Below, piece after piece: positions 28,026 to 41,385 of a stretch of 64,000 nucleotides of DNA (positions are counted from its first letter, which is position 1; each line of letters opens with the position of its first letter). Under the pieces are notes generated by a model. That model saw only the letters and a list, made by a program, of their open reading frames with translations, was not told the DNA's origin and searched no databases. Location: assembly GCA_946811185.2 (NCBI GenBank), contig OX328102.1, positions 63,133,416-63,197,415 on the forward strand. Direction: 5' to 3'. Source of the DNA: Hippopus hippopus (lineage: Eukaryota > Mollusca > Bivalvia > Cardiida > Cardiidae). The translations under genes were made by a program, and so were the position numbers.

Positions 28026-30364
28026 TCCATAAAGCTTATCTGTAAATCAACAGTAAAGTGTGACAATTATTGTTAATTTATAATGTCGTTAGTGTCCATT
28101 ATCTATAGAGAGGGCGTCATTATCTTGTATTGCTTCTGGCAAGCTATCTCAACAAACTGTTCAAAAGACGAAAAGTGACCAAAAGCATTGATTCCAATAT
28201 TCTGATTGTTTTCACAGAATAGTAATCGTGTGAAAGACATGTTTGTTGTTATTGTAAGGTGTTAAACGCCGTTTTCTACCATAACCCTTTTCCTGTAAAT
28301 TTTCCTACACTGTCTAGAAAAATTTGGTTGCATTTAATGTAATATCCACTTAATATTCCGAAATAAATAATACACAATTTAAAAATATTTTCTCTGTCTT
28401 TAATATTCGGCTAATGCCTATTTCCAGAAATTTAACATGAAATGAATGCCTTCAACATTTTGTTTTCACAACACCTTATTTATAAATTTAAATGACGTTG
28501 TCATTGAGAACGTCATTTAAATTTATAAATATGGTTGGTTGCATTGAACTTGTCGTGTGTACTATTGCTTTTAATTGTACAAATGTTTGGGCAAGTGAAA
28601 AATTTTGTCGTCTGGTAAAGAATTATATTGTCTGTGGCATCAAAGGAGATAAGAGAGTTTTTGCACACCCACCTGGTAGTTGCCCGTTGTCGATTATATA
28701 ACTGTCAATCAATCGAACGATGAGTGTAAAAATGGTGTAAAAGCTTGGGATGTGCTTCATAGTTAAAGGCGTTTTTGCACCTGTAAAAAAGAAATATAAA
28801 ACAGAATTAGAAATGTGAAACTTTGTTGACGATTATGCGAATTGATGTTTACTTTGCCATAGAGTTAACGGTTTTTTGAACAAAATAGATTTTAGTTTCA
28901 TATCGGTAAAAAGTAATAATTAAAAAAAAGCTACCTTAAATGTCAAGCTTCAATGTATTGGTGATATTTTTGTTTGATGTTGATTGCCATTTTTTTAACA
29001 TTATTTCAGCCATTGCACGGCTGTCAGTGTACCTTACCGTGATTTTTTTTATTACCAAGACTCTTAATGACACTCTCATCTAATCCAGTGGCTACTTTCC
29101 CACATGAACAACGTCAACAAAATGTTCGCCGATCCTTTTGCAATGACTATCATCAATTCTTGAAAAGATCGAATACAACTGCTCTTGGGTTCGAACTGAC
29201 TACCCCACCATTGCAGCAATGCATGCTATCGACTAAGTTACTGGGATGAGTTTCGCCCCGAAAGCTTACTTGTTGGGCTAGTACTCCAGGGGCTGTTGGC
29301 TTGAATCTCGGCTTTGTCACAACTTCACTCATAACCCGCTCAAAAAGCATATCTTTTCCGAGGATTTCGTGACAAAGGACAATCTTCTCTAACCGTTGGG
29401 TAAACTTCAGAGTTTGTTTAAATAAGGAAAGCTACTTCGGTCCATAAGTTCCTATCATTGTTTGAAATCAATACTTTATTTCCCACATGGCTAAAACTTT
29501 ATGATTTTATTACATTGCTAAAAGCTCATGTTTTGTTTTTGCTAAGTATAGAATCCTGCGTGGCTCAGTGGCGTGGGTGTACATCTTATATATACTTTCC
29601 GGACGCCCCAACTTTGATTCTCACTCGAGGCGTTGTGTTCTGCCTGGGAGTGCAAAGGAACAGGACGCTCAAGAACCCTTGCATATACATCGTGAAACCT
29701 TTAAAGATACTTCTATACTCGTTTCCAGCCAGTTCTTTTTTACCCATTTCACCTTCATCTTATCACACTATAATCATTCTTGTATCTTCATATCAAATGT
29801 TGCCCCTGACAGTTGCACCGCTGCATAGATCACGACCGATAGAAAATGCATTTCATTTTCTGGAGGCCATCAACTAAATCAATGTTGTGACATTTCCGGT
29901 TTTAAATCGAAGATTTCCTAAACATGTATTTATCCCTTACACTACATATATCGATAATGTATCTATACTTATACAACTGACTCAATTCTGAACCATTCTA
30001 CAGTCTATCAATTTTTTACAGCGTTTTTTTCTCTCTAGCTGTAAGGATGTATCTTTAACATAAATGTATGAGAAAACTGTTGGCTTGCTAGAACTAAAAT
30101 GACTTTGAAAGCGGAATAAAATACCAGTTAGTCAATCAGTCTAACTTAAGATCTCATTTTTGCCTTTCCTTTTTTTAGAGGGATTGAAATAGCCCAGTAC
30201 CGATATGCACCAGTCCAAAGCGGAAATCCTTTAAAAAAAAAAGGGTTCATAGAAAGGGTGTTTCAAAGGCCTAACTATGGTGTCTATGATTTCTTTGCGA
30301 TGTCAATACGGGTATTCCCTAATGACATCTCTCTAATTCCAAACCCTTATCAACCAATCCCGTG
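28026..30364. other. Repeat-rich spacer, no gene seen
   Basis: AT-rich. Contains a near-perfect hairpin (28,479-28,531) and a weak SINE-like head near 29,553 (TGGCTCAGTGGCGTGG). Open frames here have no recognisable domain, splice framing or codon signal. Confidence 0.5.
28479..28531. repeat. Short perfect inverted repeat
   Basis: The arms are TTATAAATTTAAATGACGTT and its reverse complement around a 9-bp loop. It is probably a remnant MITE end pair. No transcription signal is seen. Confidence 0.75.
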
Positions 30365-30569
30365 TTTTTAGAGACCCGAGGGCTAAAGACTCTGAAAAAC
30401 ATTGTAGGAAAAGCATTTCCTCCTTTTCCCCCTTTCATTTTCTTCTTTTTCAATGACAAATCCCATCATTTGGGCTAAAATTGTTTTGTCGTCTGCAAAT
30501 GCTTTCAATTTGGACGTGTCTAAAATTTTGCCATCTGGTAAAGAGTTAATTATCACACGTTTAGAAACT

Positions 30570-30795
30570 TAACTCTTTACCAAACGACAGAATTTTAGAC
30601 TCGACCAAATTGAAAGTATTTGCAGACGACAAACTAAATGTAGTTCAAATGGTGAATTCTGTCTTTGATAGGGGAGAAACCATTGTGGGAAAAGGAGAAA
30701 ATGCTGGTAACCAGTATTTTCTCCTTTTTCCACAATGTTTTTAGAAGCCTTCTCTTACAGGGTCGTCAAAACTCAGAAATATGTGGTAATGAGTT
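30570..30795. repeat. MITE family M1 copy
   Basis: TTTGCAGACGACAAAC on the left, then hairpin GAGAAAATGCTGGTAACCAG, then GGGTCGTCAAAACTC. Another, more diverged copy lies just upstream at about 30,368-30,548 in the opposite arm order. Confidence 0.75.
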
Positions 30796-31430
30796 TACCC
30801 TTAGGCTGCTAAGCGCGACTAAGGATTTTTTTTTTTGCGGACAGTGTAGATCAAGATCAGACTGCACAGAACGTACAGTCTGATCTTGGATCTACACTGT
30901 CCGACTAGGAGATATTCTTGCCCAAAAGAATACCTTAAAATAGCATTAGATAGGATTTTACTATCGGTTTGCAAGTTTCATATAACTTATTTAGCAGGTT
31001 TAATGTTAACCCCAAAGCTGCTAAGCGCGATTCAAGGACCTTTTGCGGACAGTGTAGATCATGATCAGACTGCACAGAACGTGCAGTCTGATCTTGATCA
31101 ACACTGTCCGATAAGGAGATATCATTTGCCAAAAAATACATTTCAAATAGCAAAATTTGGGCTTTTACTATCGGGTTCGAAAGTTTCATTTCACTTATTT
31201 AGCAGAATTAGAGCTCATTCTTTAAGACGCTAAAGAAATAAACTCGACCTACGGCTGAAAATCCAATCCACTAAAACTGAGAAAGATTTCTTTATCGTAA
31301 AGGCTTGACTAATCAAGCGGACGGTATAGAATCCAAGATCAGACTGCACGTTCTGTGCAGTCTTATCTTGATCTATACCGTCCGCAAAAGTTTCTGTTAT
31401 TGCCTGTGGGGCCGCCGAAAGGGTAAATGA
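30795..31430. repeat. Three MITE family M2 copies in a row
   Basis: Palindromes at about 30,838-30,905, 31,046-31,115 and 31,318-31,385, each with GACTGCACAGAACGTGCAGTC or a close form. The first two include the GGCTGCTAAGCGCGA and TTATTTAGCAGG ends. Confidence 0.75.
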
Positions 31431-32312
31431 TGACTTCGACGTTAAGGGTGGTCATATTTGATTTTCACACATGGATTTGGTCCGTTGAAGCAAGCGTATG
31501 TACATGTATAAAGGTAACAGAATTTTAATCAATTTTTGCTACTACTACTACTTCTACTACTACCTCTTCTATTTTGATTATACTGGATTAATATTATGTT
31601 TTCATGTGCATAGATTGTGTCGGTAATGGTTATGTAAGTATGTATAAGAATTCTATGTCATCAGTTCTTAGATTAAAGATGATTTGTTAGTGAAAATTTT
31701 TGTATCCATTGTCTGACAAAAAAAAAAAATGTTTTTTGTTTTCGAACCTTCAGTCAATATCTTGCTGTTTTTTAATTCACGTTTAACTCTAGGAAATGTT
31801 CGAAGTTGTCTGGAGAAGAAGAATAAGAAACAAAAACAACAACAACAAATACAACCAAAACTTCACAACATTGCGAAGTTGTCGATCCCAGAGCAGACTG
31901 GGAATTAAGGGCAATTTTCTAAAAGTTTCATCCTCAAGTTTCGGCAGCCAGGTTGATTTGTTTTTGATAATTTCTCCTTTTTGTTCGTTTTGGTTGTATT
32001 TCCCAATATAACGAAATGGTGGTTTTTTCAATTGGAAACTCGATATGTCTTTTTTGTTTTTGTTTTAGACACCAGATATGAAACCTATATAAATATGTAA
32101 ATCTACATTATACACCCAAGACGGTTACAGAAAACGAAGTGATATTCTATACAAGAATAATATCTAGTGCACTATGTTTACACCATAAATTTCTCAAGTC
32201 TAACTGTGTTCAGTATAATGACTCATAAGTCATTCCTATGGCTAGGTAATACACTTATACATGTACATTGTTTTATTGTGATACTATGCTATTTGTTTAA
32301 GAAATAATCTTC

Positions 32313-33145
32313 TTTCTATCGTGGTTTATCGTTCAATAAACCACGGTTGTGAGTTATGAGGCACAACAAATAGTCCACAAGGGCGATAGCCCGAGTGGTT
32401 TATTCATTGCACCTCACAACGTGGTTTCTTGAACGATCAACCACGATAGAAAGAAGATTATTTCGATTCTAACATGACCAGCTCTTAATAAAAGGAAAAC
32501 AAGTTCATACTTAGTGTAAAAATGCGGATGCGGATTAAATTCCATTGAATAAACCACGGCTGTTCCAATTACTTACAAAAAAAAAAACCCATTGCTCAGT
32601 CGGTAAATATGAAAAGAGTCCAAATTTAAATAAAACCTTATGCATCAAACACATCATAAAAAACTGAACCGTTTTGCTGTTATATTTCCTCCCTTTCAAA
32701 TGACAAAAAAGAATGAATGTATTGTCAAGCATTGGAGTCGAAGCTGCTTCGAATGCTCTAAATATTACTCCACCCACTCCCAATCCCATTTCAAATGCAA
32801 CACCGGTCATTTTTTAACTAACCTTCAACTTGAAAAGACACTTGATTTACATATGTTTACTGGTAACATTTCAAATAGTTCCATCGTTGTCAGTTTTTAT
32901 CAAAACAGTTAATATCGGTAAATCCTTGAGGATTTTTTTTGTCCTCCTTGGTCAAGGAACGGAAAATGACGATTTGTTTACGTCAAGTGACTGTCTTTGA
33001 TAAAATATCGGAGGGCGAAGACATGAAACAGCCACAGGCAACTTACTTTATACAGAATGACGTCACTTCATATAGAATTACGTAGATTTTACCACGCTTT
33101 TGTTGCACTGTGTTTATTGAGCCGAATTCACGTGTCATGTTAAAA
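32313..33145 (+). repeat. M5-L element, longest copy
   Basis: Opens with the M5 hairpin (GTGGTTTATCGTTCAATAAA...). It continues through a middle shared with 52,895-53,703, including GGTAAATCCTTGAGG and GATAAAATATCGGAGGGCG. It closes at GAGCCGAATTCACGTGTCATG, shared with 60,180-60,210. It has no coding capacity and is a non-autonomous element. Confidence 0.7.
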
Positions 33146-33157
33146 TTAGTAATAACC

Positions 33158-33832
33158 AACATATGGTGGCATATTTCTGCCACAAGGTACGAGATAGCTA
33201 TCATAATAATTTTAGAAAACTATCGCAATAAATTAAAGTTTCCTGGAAATTTTATCGAGATAGTGAAAAGTTTCCTGAAAAAAATATCACGATAAACTTA
33301 ATATTTTAACGCAAAATTTCTCAATCGTGCACGAAGCTGACATTCGAGATAAAATTATCGTGATAGTTCTATCCGCTGCTCGATATCTTTAAATAGAAGA
33401 TTCACCATTTGGATGAACTCGGTAGTTTTTGACTTCACAAGATTGCAGTAAGTAAAAATTCGAATTATTAACAATTGTAGCTTAATTGGTAAATTTTGAC
33501 AAGAAGCGAAATGAACAGCAGTCTGTTAAATCACAAAGATGACTCAAAATGCTTCCTACAAAAAACCTGAAAACCTTTCAGGGAAAAGAAGAATTCATAA
33601 GGTAGTAGACGAAGATGTTCCGAAACCGTATCTAATTATAGATACCGTGAATGTCAGTTGTGGGCACGAAAGCAAAAAAAGTCATGATAGCAGTTAGAAT
33701 TATCGCGATATTTTTATCGTGAAAATTTTTATTATCTAGATAATATTTCCAGGAAACTTTGTTTTATCACCATAGTTTTCTTGAATTATCGCAATAGCTA
33801 TCTCGTATCTCGCGGCAGAAATATGCCACCAT
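33158..33832. repeat. Inverted-repeat element with ~100-bp arms
   Basis: GGTGGCATATTTCTGCC...TACGAGATAGCTAT on the left and its reverse complement on the right, with AAAGTTTCCTGGAAA also mirrored. It lies between the M5-L and M7 copies. About 450 bp of non-coding interior. Confidence 0.65.
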
Positions 33833-33839
33833 ACCAACA

Positions 33840-34260
33840 TGTATTGTGTTTCAGTAGTTTATCGAGAAATGACGGTGAAATATTTTTCGATATTTCATGG
33901 TTACGACCAGTGAAAAATTCCGATTTTATTTTCCAACTCTTCTATAGAAGGCGGAAACAGTCGTTCCGGCGCACTAGTTACCTAGGTGAACAGCGCGTGC
34001 CATTCAACACAGATGGAAACATGACGTAATTTATCCTACATTTCTCGCGCTTTACGTAATATTGTAATGCGTTGTTATGCGGAGGGGGTACGGCATGGGG
34101 AATTACCGAAAACATCTGCACTGGATTTTAAGGTAAGTCCCCCCCCCCCCCCGCGCCAGTCGTGAAAATATTACCGATGATGCTCACTCGATAAAATAAA
34201 TTTCGATCTTTCATCAAATAAAAACCAAATATCCTCTATTTATGTGTCCTTTTAATAAAT
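33840..34260 (-). repeat. Repeat family M7 copy
   Basis: Inverted relative to 57,395-57,880: TTTATCGAGAAAT, then CGTTCCGGCGCACTAGTTACC, then GTAATGCGTTGTTATGC, then ACGATAAAATAAATTTCGATC-like sequence. A run of C and a (CTA)n tract (34,263-34,291) follow. Confidence 0.65.
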
Positions 34261-34262
34261 AA

Positions 34263-34291
34263 ACTACTACTACTACTACTACTACTACTAC
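34263..34291. repeat. (CTA)n microsatellite
   Basis: About nine tandem CTA/ACT units. Confidence 0.9.
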
Positions 34292-35202
34292 GTTTCCACA
34301 TTGTTCAAACATGTTATTAATTATGCTATATGTCATTAGGCCTCTGTCAGATCCCGGCGAGAACTTTAAGACTGCCATAAAATCCTATGCGTTTTTTTTT
34401 TCTTTTTTTTTTGTAAGATTTTTAGGAAAAAGTCTTACGTTTCTCTTTCTTATTTGTTGATGGTTTGAGGACTGTTGTATTTAGTATTTTAGTGTTTGGA
34501 AATCCTTAAATTATAGAATGAGTACGAAAATGGGACGTAACCATCTTATATATGATGTGTAATGTTTTTCTTCATAATGTATTCGCATTTCGGGCCGATA
34601 ACCTTATCACTCTGGGAAAAAAAAAAGGCATTGTCAAAGTCACTACGGATGGTTCGTTCAAATCACAATTGTTCTATGTCAAGTTTAAAGCAGACATGAA
34701 CGCAAGTTCTATTTGTAACTAGTACACAAAATTATAACCATAGCCTCTTTATATTTATCATAACTTAGGGGATGATAAAAAGGCTCCTTCATAAAATGAA
34801 AATCATAAAAAACAAACATATTTTACTACAAATTATGACACAGCACATCATTTGGGATTCGAGAGAAATGGCTGATACACAAATTTCAGGAAAAATAAAA
34901 TAAAAATAATATCTTAAAGTATACAAAATGGAAGACGAAATTATATGTTGCAATACGAAGAAAATAACAGAATAACAAAAAATAACAGGAAAATAAATAA
35001 ATAATATTCAAGAAAATGGAAGAATAAATCAGTTATTAGAAAAAAAAAAAAAGATAAATAGATAAAGTAAAAAAGCAATTACCTAAAAGTCTGCGTGACG
35101 TTTTGATGGCATTTAAAATCCGGCGTTGACGTTCTGACCAATACGTTTAATTTGAATGTGCTGCTTAAATACCAATAATATTGCCTGTCATTCTATCTAT
35201 TT

Positions 35203-35656
35203 ATTAACCTCGTACCACACAATCCTGTGGAAGATGGCCTCTGAAAACATTGTCGAAAAAGCTGAAAATGCTGGTTACCAGCATTTTCAGCTTTTTCAAC
35301 ATTGTTTTCTTCCATTTTATACACGCATTTCAACATAAGAGTCACGTTTAATTTGGTGTGTGCAATTGCCTTTAATTTTGGATAAGTGTAAAATTTTCAC
35401 GCCATGTAAAATGTTAACTCTTAGTCTTTAATTCCTTACCAAGCGACAAAATTTTTGACTTGTCCAAATTGAAAGCATTTGCAGACGACAATTCAAATGT
35501 GTCTATAATGATTTAATTCATCTATGAAACAGCAGAAAACTTTGTGGATAAAGGGGAAGATGCTGCTCACAAGCATTTTCTCATTTTCCCACAATGTTTA
35601 AAAAAATTTTCTTTCTCAGGGTCGTTAAAACTCGGCATTCTATGGTGAAGGGTTAA
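35203..35656. repeat. Two MITE family M1 copies
   Basis: The first (about 35,203-35,416) has hairpin GCTGAAAATGCTGGTTACCA with TTAA at both ends. The second (about 35,439-35,656) has the inverted arm order and a degraded hairpin. Confidence 0.75.
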
Positions 35657-35889
35657 GGCTTAAATTTTGGCGAATCGTATAGATCAAGATCAGACTTAAA
35701 AGGCTGTGCAGTCTGATCTCGGATTTCTAATTCTTGCTACGGTGAGATTTTTCTGGCAAAAAATAAGTTTCAAATTCTAAGACATGTGATCTGATTAGTT
35801 GAAACATAGGGTGTCTCAGCCAATCGGGTGGCTAGTATTATAATTTAGACCTCGAACAATATATAAGCCACGCTCTGGCATAAGGGAAT

Positions 35890-36390
35890 TTAATGCTTCT
35901 CTGCAACTTCTTCGGTTAATGCTTTGATTAGATAAATCATTCGTTAAAATCAATTTCTTCGGTTAACGCTTAAACTGGATAAATTGTTCGTTTAAAGCAA
36001 CTTCTTCAGTGAATGTTTACATCGGATATATTATTCGCTTTAAGTAACTTCTTCGGTTAATGCTTAGATTTTATAAATCGTTCGTTTTCAAGCAACTTCT
36101 TCTGTTGACGCTTAAATTTGATAAGTTATTCATTTTAAGCAACTTATTCGGTTAACGCTTAGATTGGATTACATGTATTTGTTTTAGACGATTTCTTCGG
36201 TTAACGCTTAGATTGGCTCATTCGTTTTAGACATTTTCTTCGGTTAACGCTTAGATTGGATTATTCGTTTTAGACAATTTATTCGGTTAAGGCTTAGATT
36301 GGATAAGTTATTAGTTTTACGCCACTTTTTCGATAAACGCTAATACTGGATAGATTATTCGTTATTTAACCAACTTCTTCGGGCTCCTTG
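35890..36390. repeat. Minisatellite, ~52 bp period, ~9 units
   Basis: Repeated AACTTCTTCGGTTAA(T/C)GCTTA, then GATTGGATAAATTATTCGTTT. It occupies otherwise featureless spacer upstream of gene B. Confidence 0.85.
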
Positions 36391-36549
36391 AGATTAAGAG
36401 CATATGCATAGCGGCAGTATCGAAATTGATAAATATGAACTGAAATACTCTAATAGGACGGAAAACATTGGGAGGAAAAGGAGGCATTGCTTCTTTTTTT
36501 AAAAAAAAGTCTCAATTTCCCACAATGTTTTCAAAAGGCTCCCTCTGAG

Positions 36550-37520
36550 GCATAATTTTGTTGTCCAGCTTATTTGGCGGCTCAGTGTCAATGGACCTTA
36601 ATATAAGTACTCGTTTTCAGTTTGGGAATGTTCGGTGACATTTTATCACAAAATGTCAACGTTATTAATTATTTAAGTAAAACAAGAGTCATCTTCATGA
36701 GTTTATAATCCTAAATGTAAAACGACAGGGATTTGAAACAAGAAATAGCTTTGAAAAAAATAGACAGCGTAAATATGCCCGCGAATAGACATGGGCCCTT
36801 AATATAAACATGTCTACATTTTTAACGAATCATAAAACTGCTATTTATTCATTTGTTATCAGTACCAAAAAGTAGGTCAAAAGCCAGCACATCCAGCCAC
36901 GTCGAAAAAAAAAAACGTATTTGTTCTACCCACAACAGAACAAAGAATAGCCAATACATATCAATGGTATTTTTAAGGATTACAACCACTAACTCATCGG
37001 TAAATATCTTGTAACATCGACGTTTTCGTAAAGTCTATTCAGCCAATCTCGGCAGCTTCCGTCTTTTAGTAGTGTTTAACGGTGTTTTAAATATTCATTT
37101 ATTTTAAGGGGGCGGGGGGGGGGGGGGGAACGGGGAAAAGTAATGCCTAGTTATACCCAATGTCTCTCTGCAACAGAAAAGTGTTTCTTTCTTTACAAAT
37201 TTTACAAATTGGATCAAGAGGTCACTCTCTGAGTTAGTATCTGATTAATCGGCGTGTCGTCGATGCTCGAACAATTTACCAATTTCACCAAAAATTTGAA
37301 AAAATAAAAGATAATTAACTGACATTTTACCATGTATTACAGTTTATAGAATAGCTTTATCGTGACATACAGCGACATTGAGATCTTAAAAGAAAATCAT
37401 CAGCCGCCATTCAATATCTTCGACCTCCCATGGCACGTGTGCGACGTGTTTATAATGGCGTTCATTTGATTTCTATTTTCCCCGTGTGCAAGATAAAAAA
37501 CCAGGTTGTTTGTATCACCT
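36550..37520. other. Spacer without recognisable genes
   Basis: AT-rich unique-looking DNA with a poly-G stretch near 37,110-37,128. I see no exon, RNA gene or named repeat. Confidence 0.45.
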
Positions 37521-37936
37521 AACACTTTACCAGGTGACTAAATTTTGGTCTAATCCATATAATAAGATCCGTCTATAAAAATAAAATAATAGTAAAAAAT
37601 ACATTGTGGGAAAAGGAAAAAGTGCAATATTTTCCACATTTTACGGGACCAATAACTGTCGATAGTGTGGAAATACAAATCTTACTAACAGAGCCGTGTC
37701 ATTTGCAAAAGACTTTGAAGTTGGATGGGTCCGAATTTTTTTTTTAGTCTAGCAAAGACTAAACCGATACAAAAATCCCTTTTTTTCTGTATAATGCTAA
37801 CCCCGGGAAAGATATCTTTTGAAAATATTGTGAGAAAAATTGGTTACCAGCATATATTCTCCTTTGCCAAGAATGTTTTCAAAACCTATCTTTCTCAGAG
37901 CCGTTTAAACTCGAAATTGATTTTGAAAGTGTTTCC

Positions 37937-38480
37937 TCTTTAACAGACAACAATCCTGTAGACTTGTCCAAATTCAAAACATTTGCAGACAACATAATTA
38001 TAAAAATAGCCAAAATGATTGAATTCGCTTCATAAATGTTAGAACACATAGTAGAAAAAAGAGAACATGCTGGTTATCAGCATATTCTCCTTTTCCCATA
38101 ATGTTTTCAAAATCTGTATTGTTTTGGGTCGTTAAAACTCGGAATTGCTGTGAAAAGTGAAAAGTGTTAACTCTTTACCAGACAAAATTGTAGAATCATC
38201 TAAATTGAAAGTATTTTCAGACGTTTTATAAAAGAAATGCCATAACTGTTATAATTTGCTTCTGAAACGGTTGTTAACATTTCGGGAACAGGAAAGAAAA
38301 TGCTAATAACCATAATTTTTTCCCTTTCCCATAGTGTTTTCGAAAGCTTTCTGAAACAATATTACCGTACCGGTATTGGGCAAAGGAGAAAATGCTGATT
38401 ATCAACATTTTCTCTTAGTCCGATAATGTTTTCAAAAGCATTCTCCGTAAGGGTCATTTAAACATTGAATTGTTTAGTGA
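37937..38480. repeat. Cluster of MITE family M1 copies
   Basis: Two adjoining copies share a TTAA near 38,169. Hairpins lie at about 38,063-38,100 and 38,292-38,340, with a third degraded hairpin at 38,380-38,435. Confidence 0.65.
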
Positions 38481-38705
38481 ATAAATAGTTTTAACTCTTG
38501 CCACGCTGTTCGCGACAATAGTTATATTTTGTAGAGCGTGTAAAGCAAGATCAGCCTGCACATACGTGCAGTCTAATCTTGCTCTACACTCTCCGCTGCA
38601 CTATCAGCACCTCCCGTCATATTAATAGAAATTTGATTGAAAAGTAAACTTAACGAAATCTTTTTCTGTTATCGTTTATATTTTGAATTTGACAGGATAA
38701 AGAGT

Positions 38706-38925
38706 TGTACCCTGATTCTGCTAAATAAGTGAAATGAAACTTTCAAGCCGATAGTAAAAACACCAAATTCTGCTATTTCAAAGATATCTTTTTTTTTTTT
38801 TAAATATATCTCCTTATCGGACAGTGTAGATCCAAGATCAGACTGCACGTTCTGTGCAGTCTGATCTTGGATCTACACTGTCCGTAAAAGGTCGGTGAGT
38901 CGCGCTCAGCAATATAAGGGTTGAA
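38706..38925. repeat. MITE family M2 copy
   Basis: Central palindrome GATCAGACTGCACGTTCTG...; arms GATTCTGCTAAATAAGTGAA and CGCGCTCAGCAATATAAGGG. Confidence 0.75.
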
Positions 38926-39596
38926 ATAGGTTTTATCGATGTAAGTGATGTTTCCCACTCGATTCAAGCAAATAGAAACAAAAGAAATGTTTCTCATTGA
39001 TTAAAGTTGCAGACCATTAACTCTTTTATCAGACGACAACATTTTGGATTCGCCCAAATTCAAAGCACTTGCAGACGACAAGAAAAAAGGGACTTGTCTC
39101 TCGAAGTGAAGAAAGCATTGTTTGAAAAGGAGAAAATGATGTTTAATAGCATTTTATTTTTTACATTTTGCCAAAAAAAGTTTTTAAAAGATTTCTTCTC
39201 CAGGGTCGGTAAAAATTATTATGGAATGGTGCACAAGTGCAACTTTCTAAAACACATTGTGGCGAATTATTTTGCACCAATAACTCAACAATAGAAGGCG
39301 ATGAATTAAGAACGAGTTATAATGCTCTTGCATTAAAGAGCCAATGGCGGCCAAAAGTAAACAATGTTGAAATGCATTTTTATTTTAATCATATTATTTA
39401 AAAGTATGGAACTTATTGTGTAGACGACAATCTGTTATCGTATGATCGATCCAAGTGTTAGTCGCTGGCAGAAAAAAAGTCTAGGTAAAAAGTAAACAAT
39501 AGATACAGCGACTTGGCAACTTTGCTTTAACCAAAGGTATGAACTGACGTAAAGTGCAAATATTTACTCAAATCGTAAAGTTATGCAGTTTTATGA

Positions 39597-39870
39597 AACT
39601 TGTTTTCAGACTTGATACTTTCTTACCTAAACTGCTTCGCAAATTTCATGCGTACGCAGTTTAGTGAAACTTCTTTTCAGACTTGATGCTTGCTTAACTA
39701 AGCTGCAAACGCAATTTTTGTGCGTACGCTGTTTGGTGAAACTTGTTTTCAGACTTGATGCTTGCTTACCTAAACTGCACACGCAAATTTCGTACATACG
39801 CAGTATAGCAAAACTTATTTTCAGACTTGATGCATACACAAATTTTGTGCGTACGAAGTTTAGTGAAAGG
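39597..39870. repeat. Minisatellite, ~68 bp period, ~4-5 units
   Basis: Each unit contains TTTTCAGACTTGATGCTTGC, then ACCTAAACTGCACACGCAAA, then TGCGTACGCAGTTT. Open frames across it on both strands reflect the repeat, not a gene. Confidence 0.85.
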
Positions 39871-40024
39871 CAGCCAAGGATACCCTGAAAGGACACCTGC
39901 TAGCGGCAGATTATCACGCGGTAGTCTCCTGTCCCAAGGTACTGCAGCAGCACGGCCAAATGCCTACAAAATAAATTTAAATTACATAAATTTAGAAGGT
40001 GACATAACTAGGCATTTCAAGTAA

Positions 40025-40930
40025 AATTCTATTAATAGAGTCTAGAAAAAAAATGTTATTAGGTGAGCCTTTAGCAGGTGTATGCATGACCTAAAGATAG
40101 TGATATGTACCTATGCGTATTAATTTTTACACAATTATTTTATGACAACTATTTGCTTCATCGACAGATCTGTGTACGAAGGAAAATAGTTCCGAACAAG
40201 CTTATATAGAACACCTTTTTTTGAAGTTTAAAGATACATATGCAAGAACATCAACAGCTCTGACACTACAACCAATTTTGAGAGTTGGGTAAAATAGTCT
40301 GATTTGACTATAAAAATGGCGCTCTTGGTATTGATGCAGTGAACTGTTAATCTCTTAAACCGTACATCGTTTTCGTTTCATACTTTTTAGATAATAACGA
40401 CCTACTTCTGTCTTTGTTTCCTGCGCTTGTGGACATGAATTTGTTTTTCATAATTATTGTAAGCTAAAAACATGTAAGTGCTTTTTTATGCTGAATAAAT
40501 GTTATGTTAAAAAAGGATATGAAAATCTCGTCATATTTTTTTTGGGGCGTAGAGCGTATGAATACAGGGCTTTGACGAATGACGGCACTATTTTCTTGTC
40601 TAAACTAAGGGTAAGATAAGAAAACTCGTAATGACTATATTACACTAAAAACAAGAAGCTTTGTCGCCGAACTCGGCTGAAATACTTTTATCAAGGGAGC
40701 ATACAACACCATTCAGCAAAACACCATTCGATCTCAGCAGTTTTGTTACACAACGTATGCTGTTACGTCAATTTTTCAACATTTCATATCCAATTACCCT
40801 ATTAATAAGCTAAGTAGTACTATTTGCAATAAAAACTTGTAATACTAATATGTTTATTGCAATAAAAAGTTGAAATACAAGTATGTTTATTGTTCATTAT
40901 CTGGATTGGAAAGCCATCAATCCTTTACTT
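40025..40930. other. Spacer without recognisable genes
   Basis: AT-rich DNA between the minisatellite and the next M1 copies. A short direct repeat (TTTATTGCAATAAAAA near 40,830 and 40,856) is the only structure noted. Confidence 0.4.
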
Positions 40931-41385
40931 GGGTACCCTTTCCTAGACTTGTCAAAATTAAAACCATTTGCAGAAAGCACATTCAAAGTAGCTTAAAAGA
41001 TGATTTCTGTCTTTGAAATTTAGAAAATATTGTGGGATAAAAGGAGAAAATGCTGGTTACCAGCATTTTCTCCTTTTTACCAAAATGTTTTCAAAAGTTT
41101 TGTCTGTCAGGGTCAATAAAACTCGGAATTGTGTGATACAAGGTTAAGAAAGTCATTAACTCTTTACTGGAAGAAAAGAAAATAGTACTTTACCCAACTG
41201 AAAGCATTTGCAGACCTTAAATTCAATGCAAACCAAATAATGGGATATATCTTTGAAAGTTAAAAAACATTATGGGAAAAAGAGAAAATGCTGGATTCCA
41301 GCATTTTCTCTTTTTCCCACAATGTTTTCAAGGGTCTTTGTTCTCATTGTCGTTAAAACACTGGCTTGTTTGGTAAACGAATAAT
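40931..41385. repeat. Two MITE family M1 copies
   Basis: Hairpins GAGAAAATGCTGGTTACCAG (about 41,045) and GAGAAAATGCTGGATTCCAG (about 41,283), each with complementary arms, and TTAACTCTTTACTGG between the two copies. Confidence 0.8.

Noticed and set aside
28492..28701. Host exon with cysteine-containing product
   Set aside because: The start lies in a hairpin repeat, cysteine spacing matches no domain, and no partner exons are nearby.
32535..32912. Open frames in the M5-L element, also at 53,183-53,368
   Set aside because: They are shared between non-autonomous copies but differ in frame and lack any transposase motif.
39627..40024. Open frames on both strands across 39.6-40.0 kb
   Set aside because: They follow the 68-bp minisatellite unit and have no family similarity.
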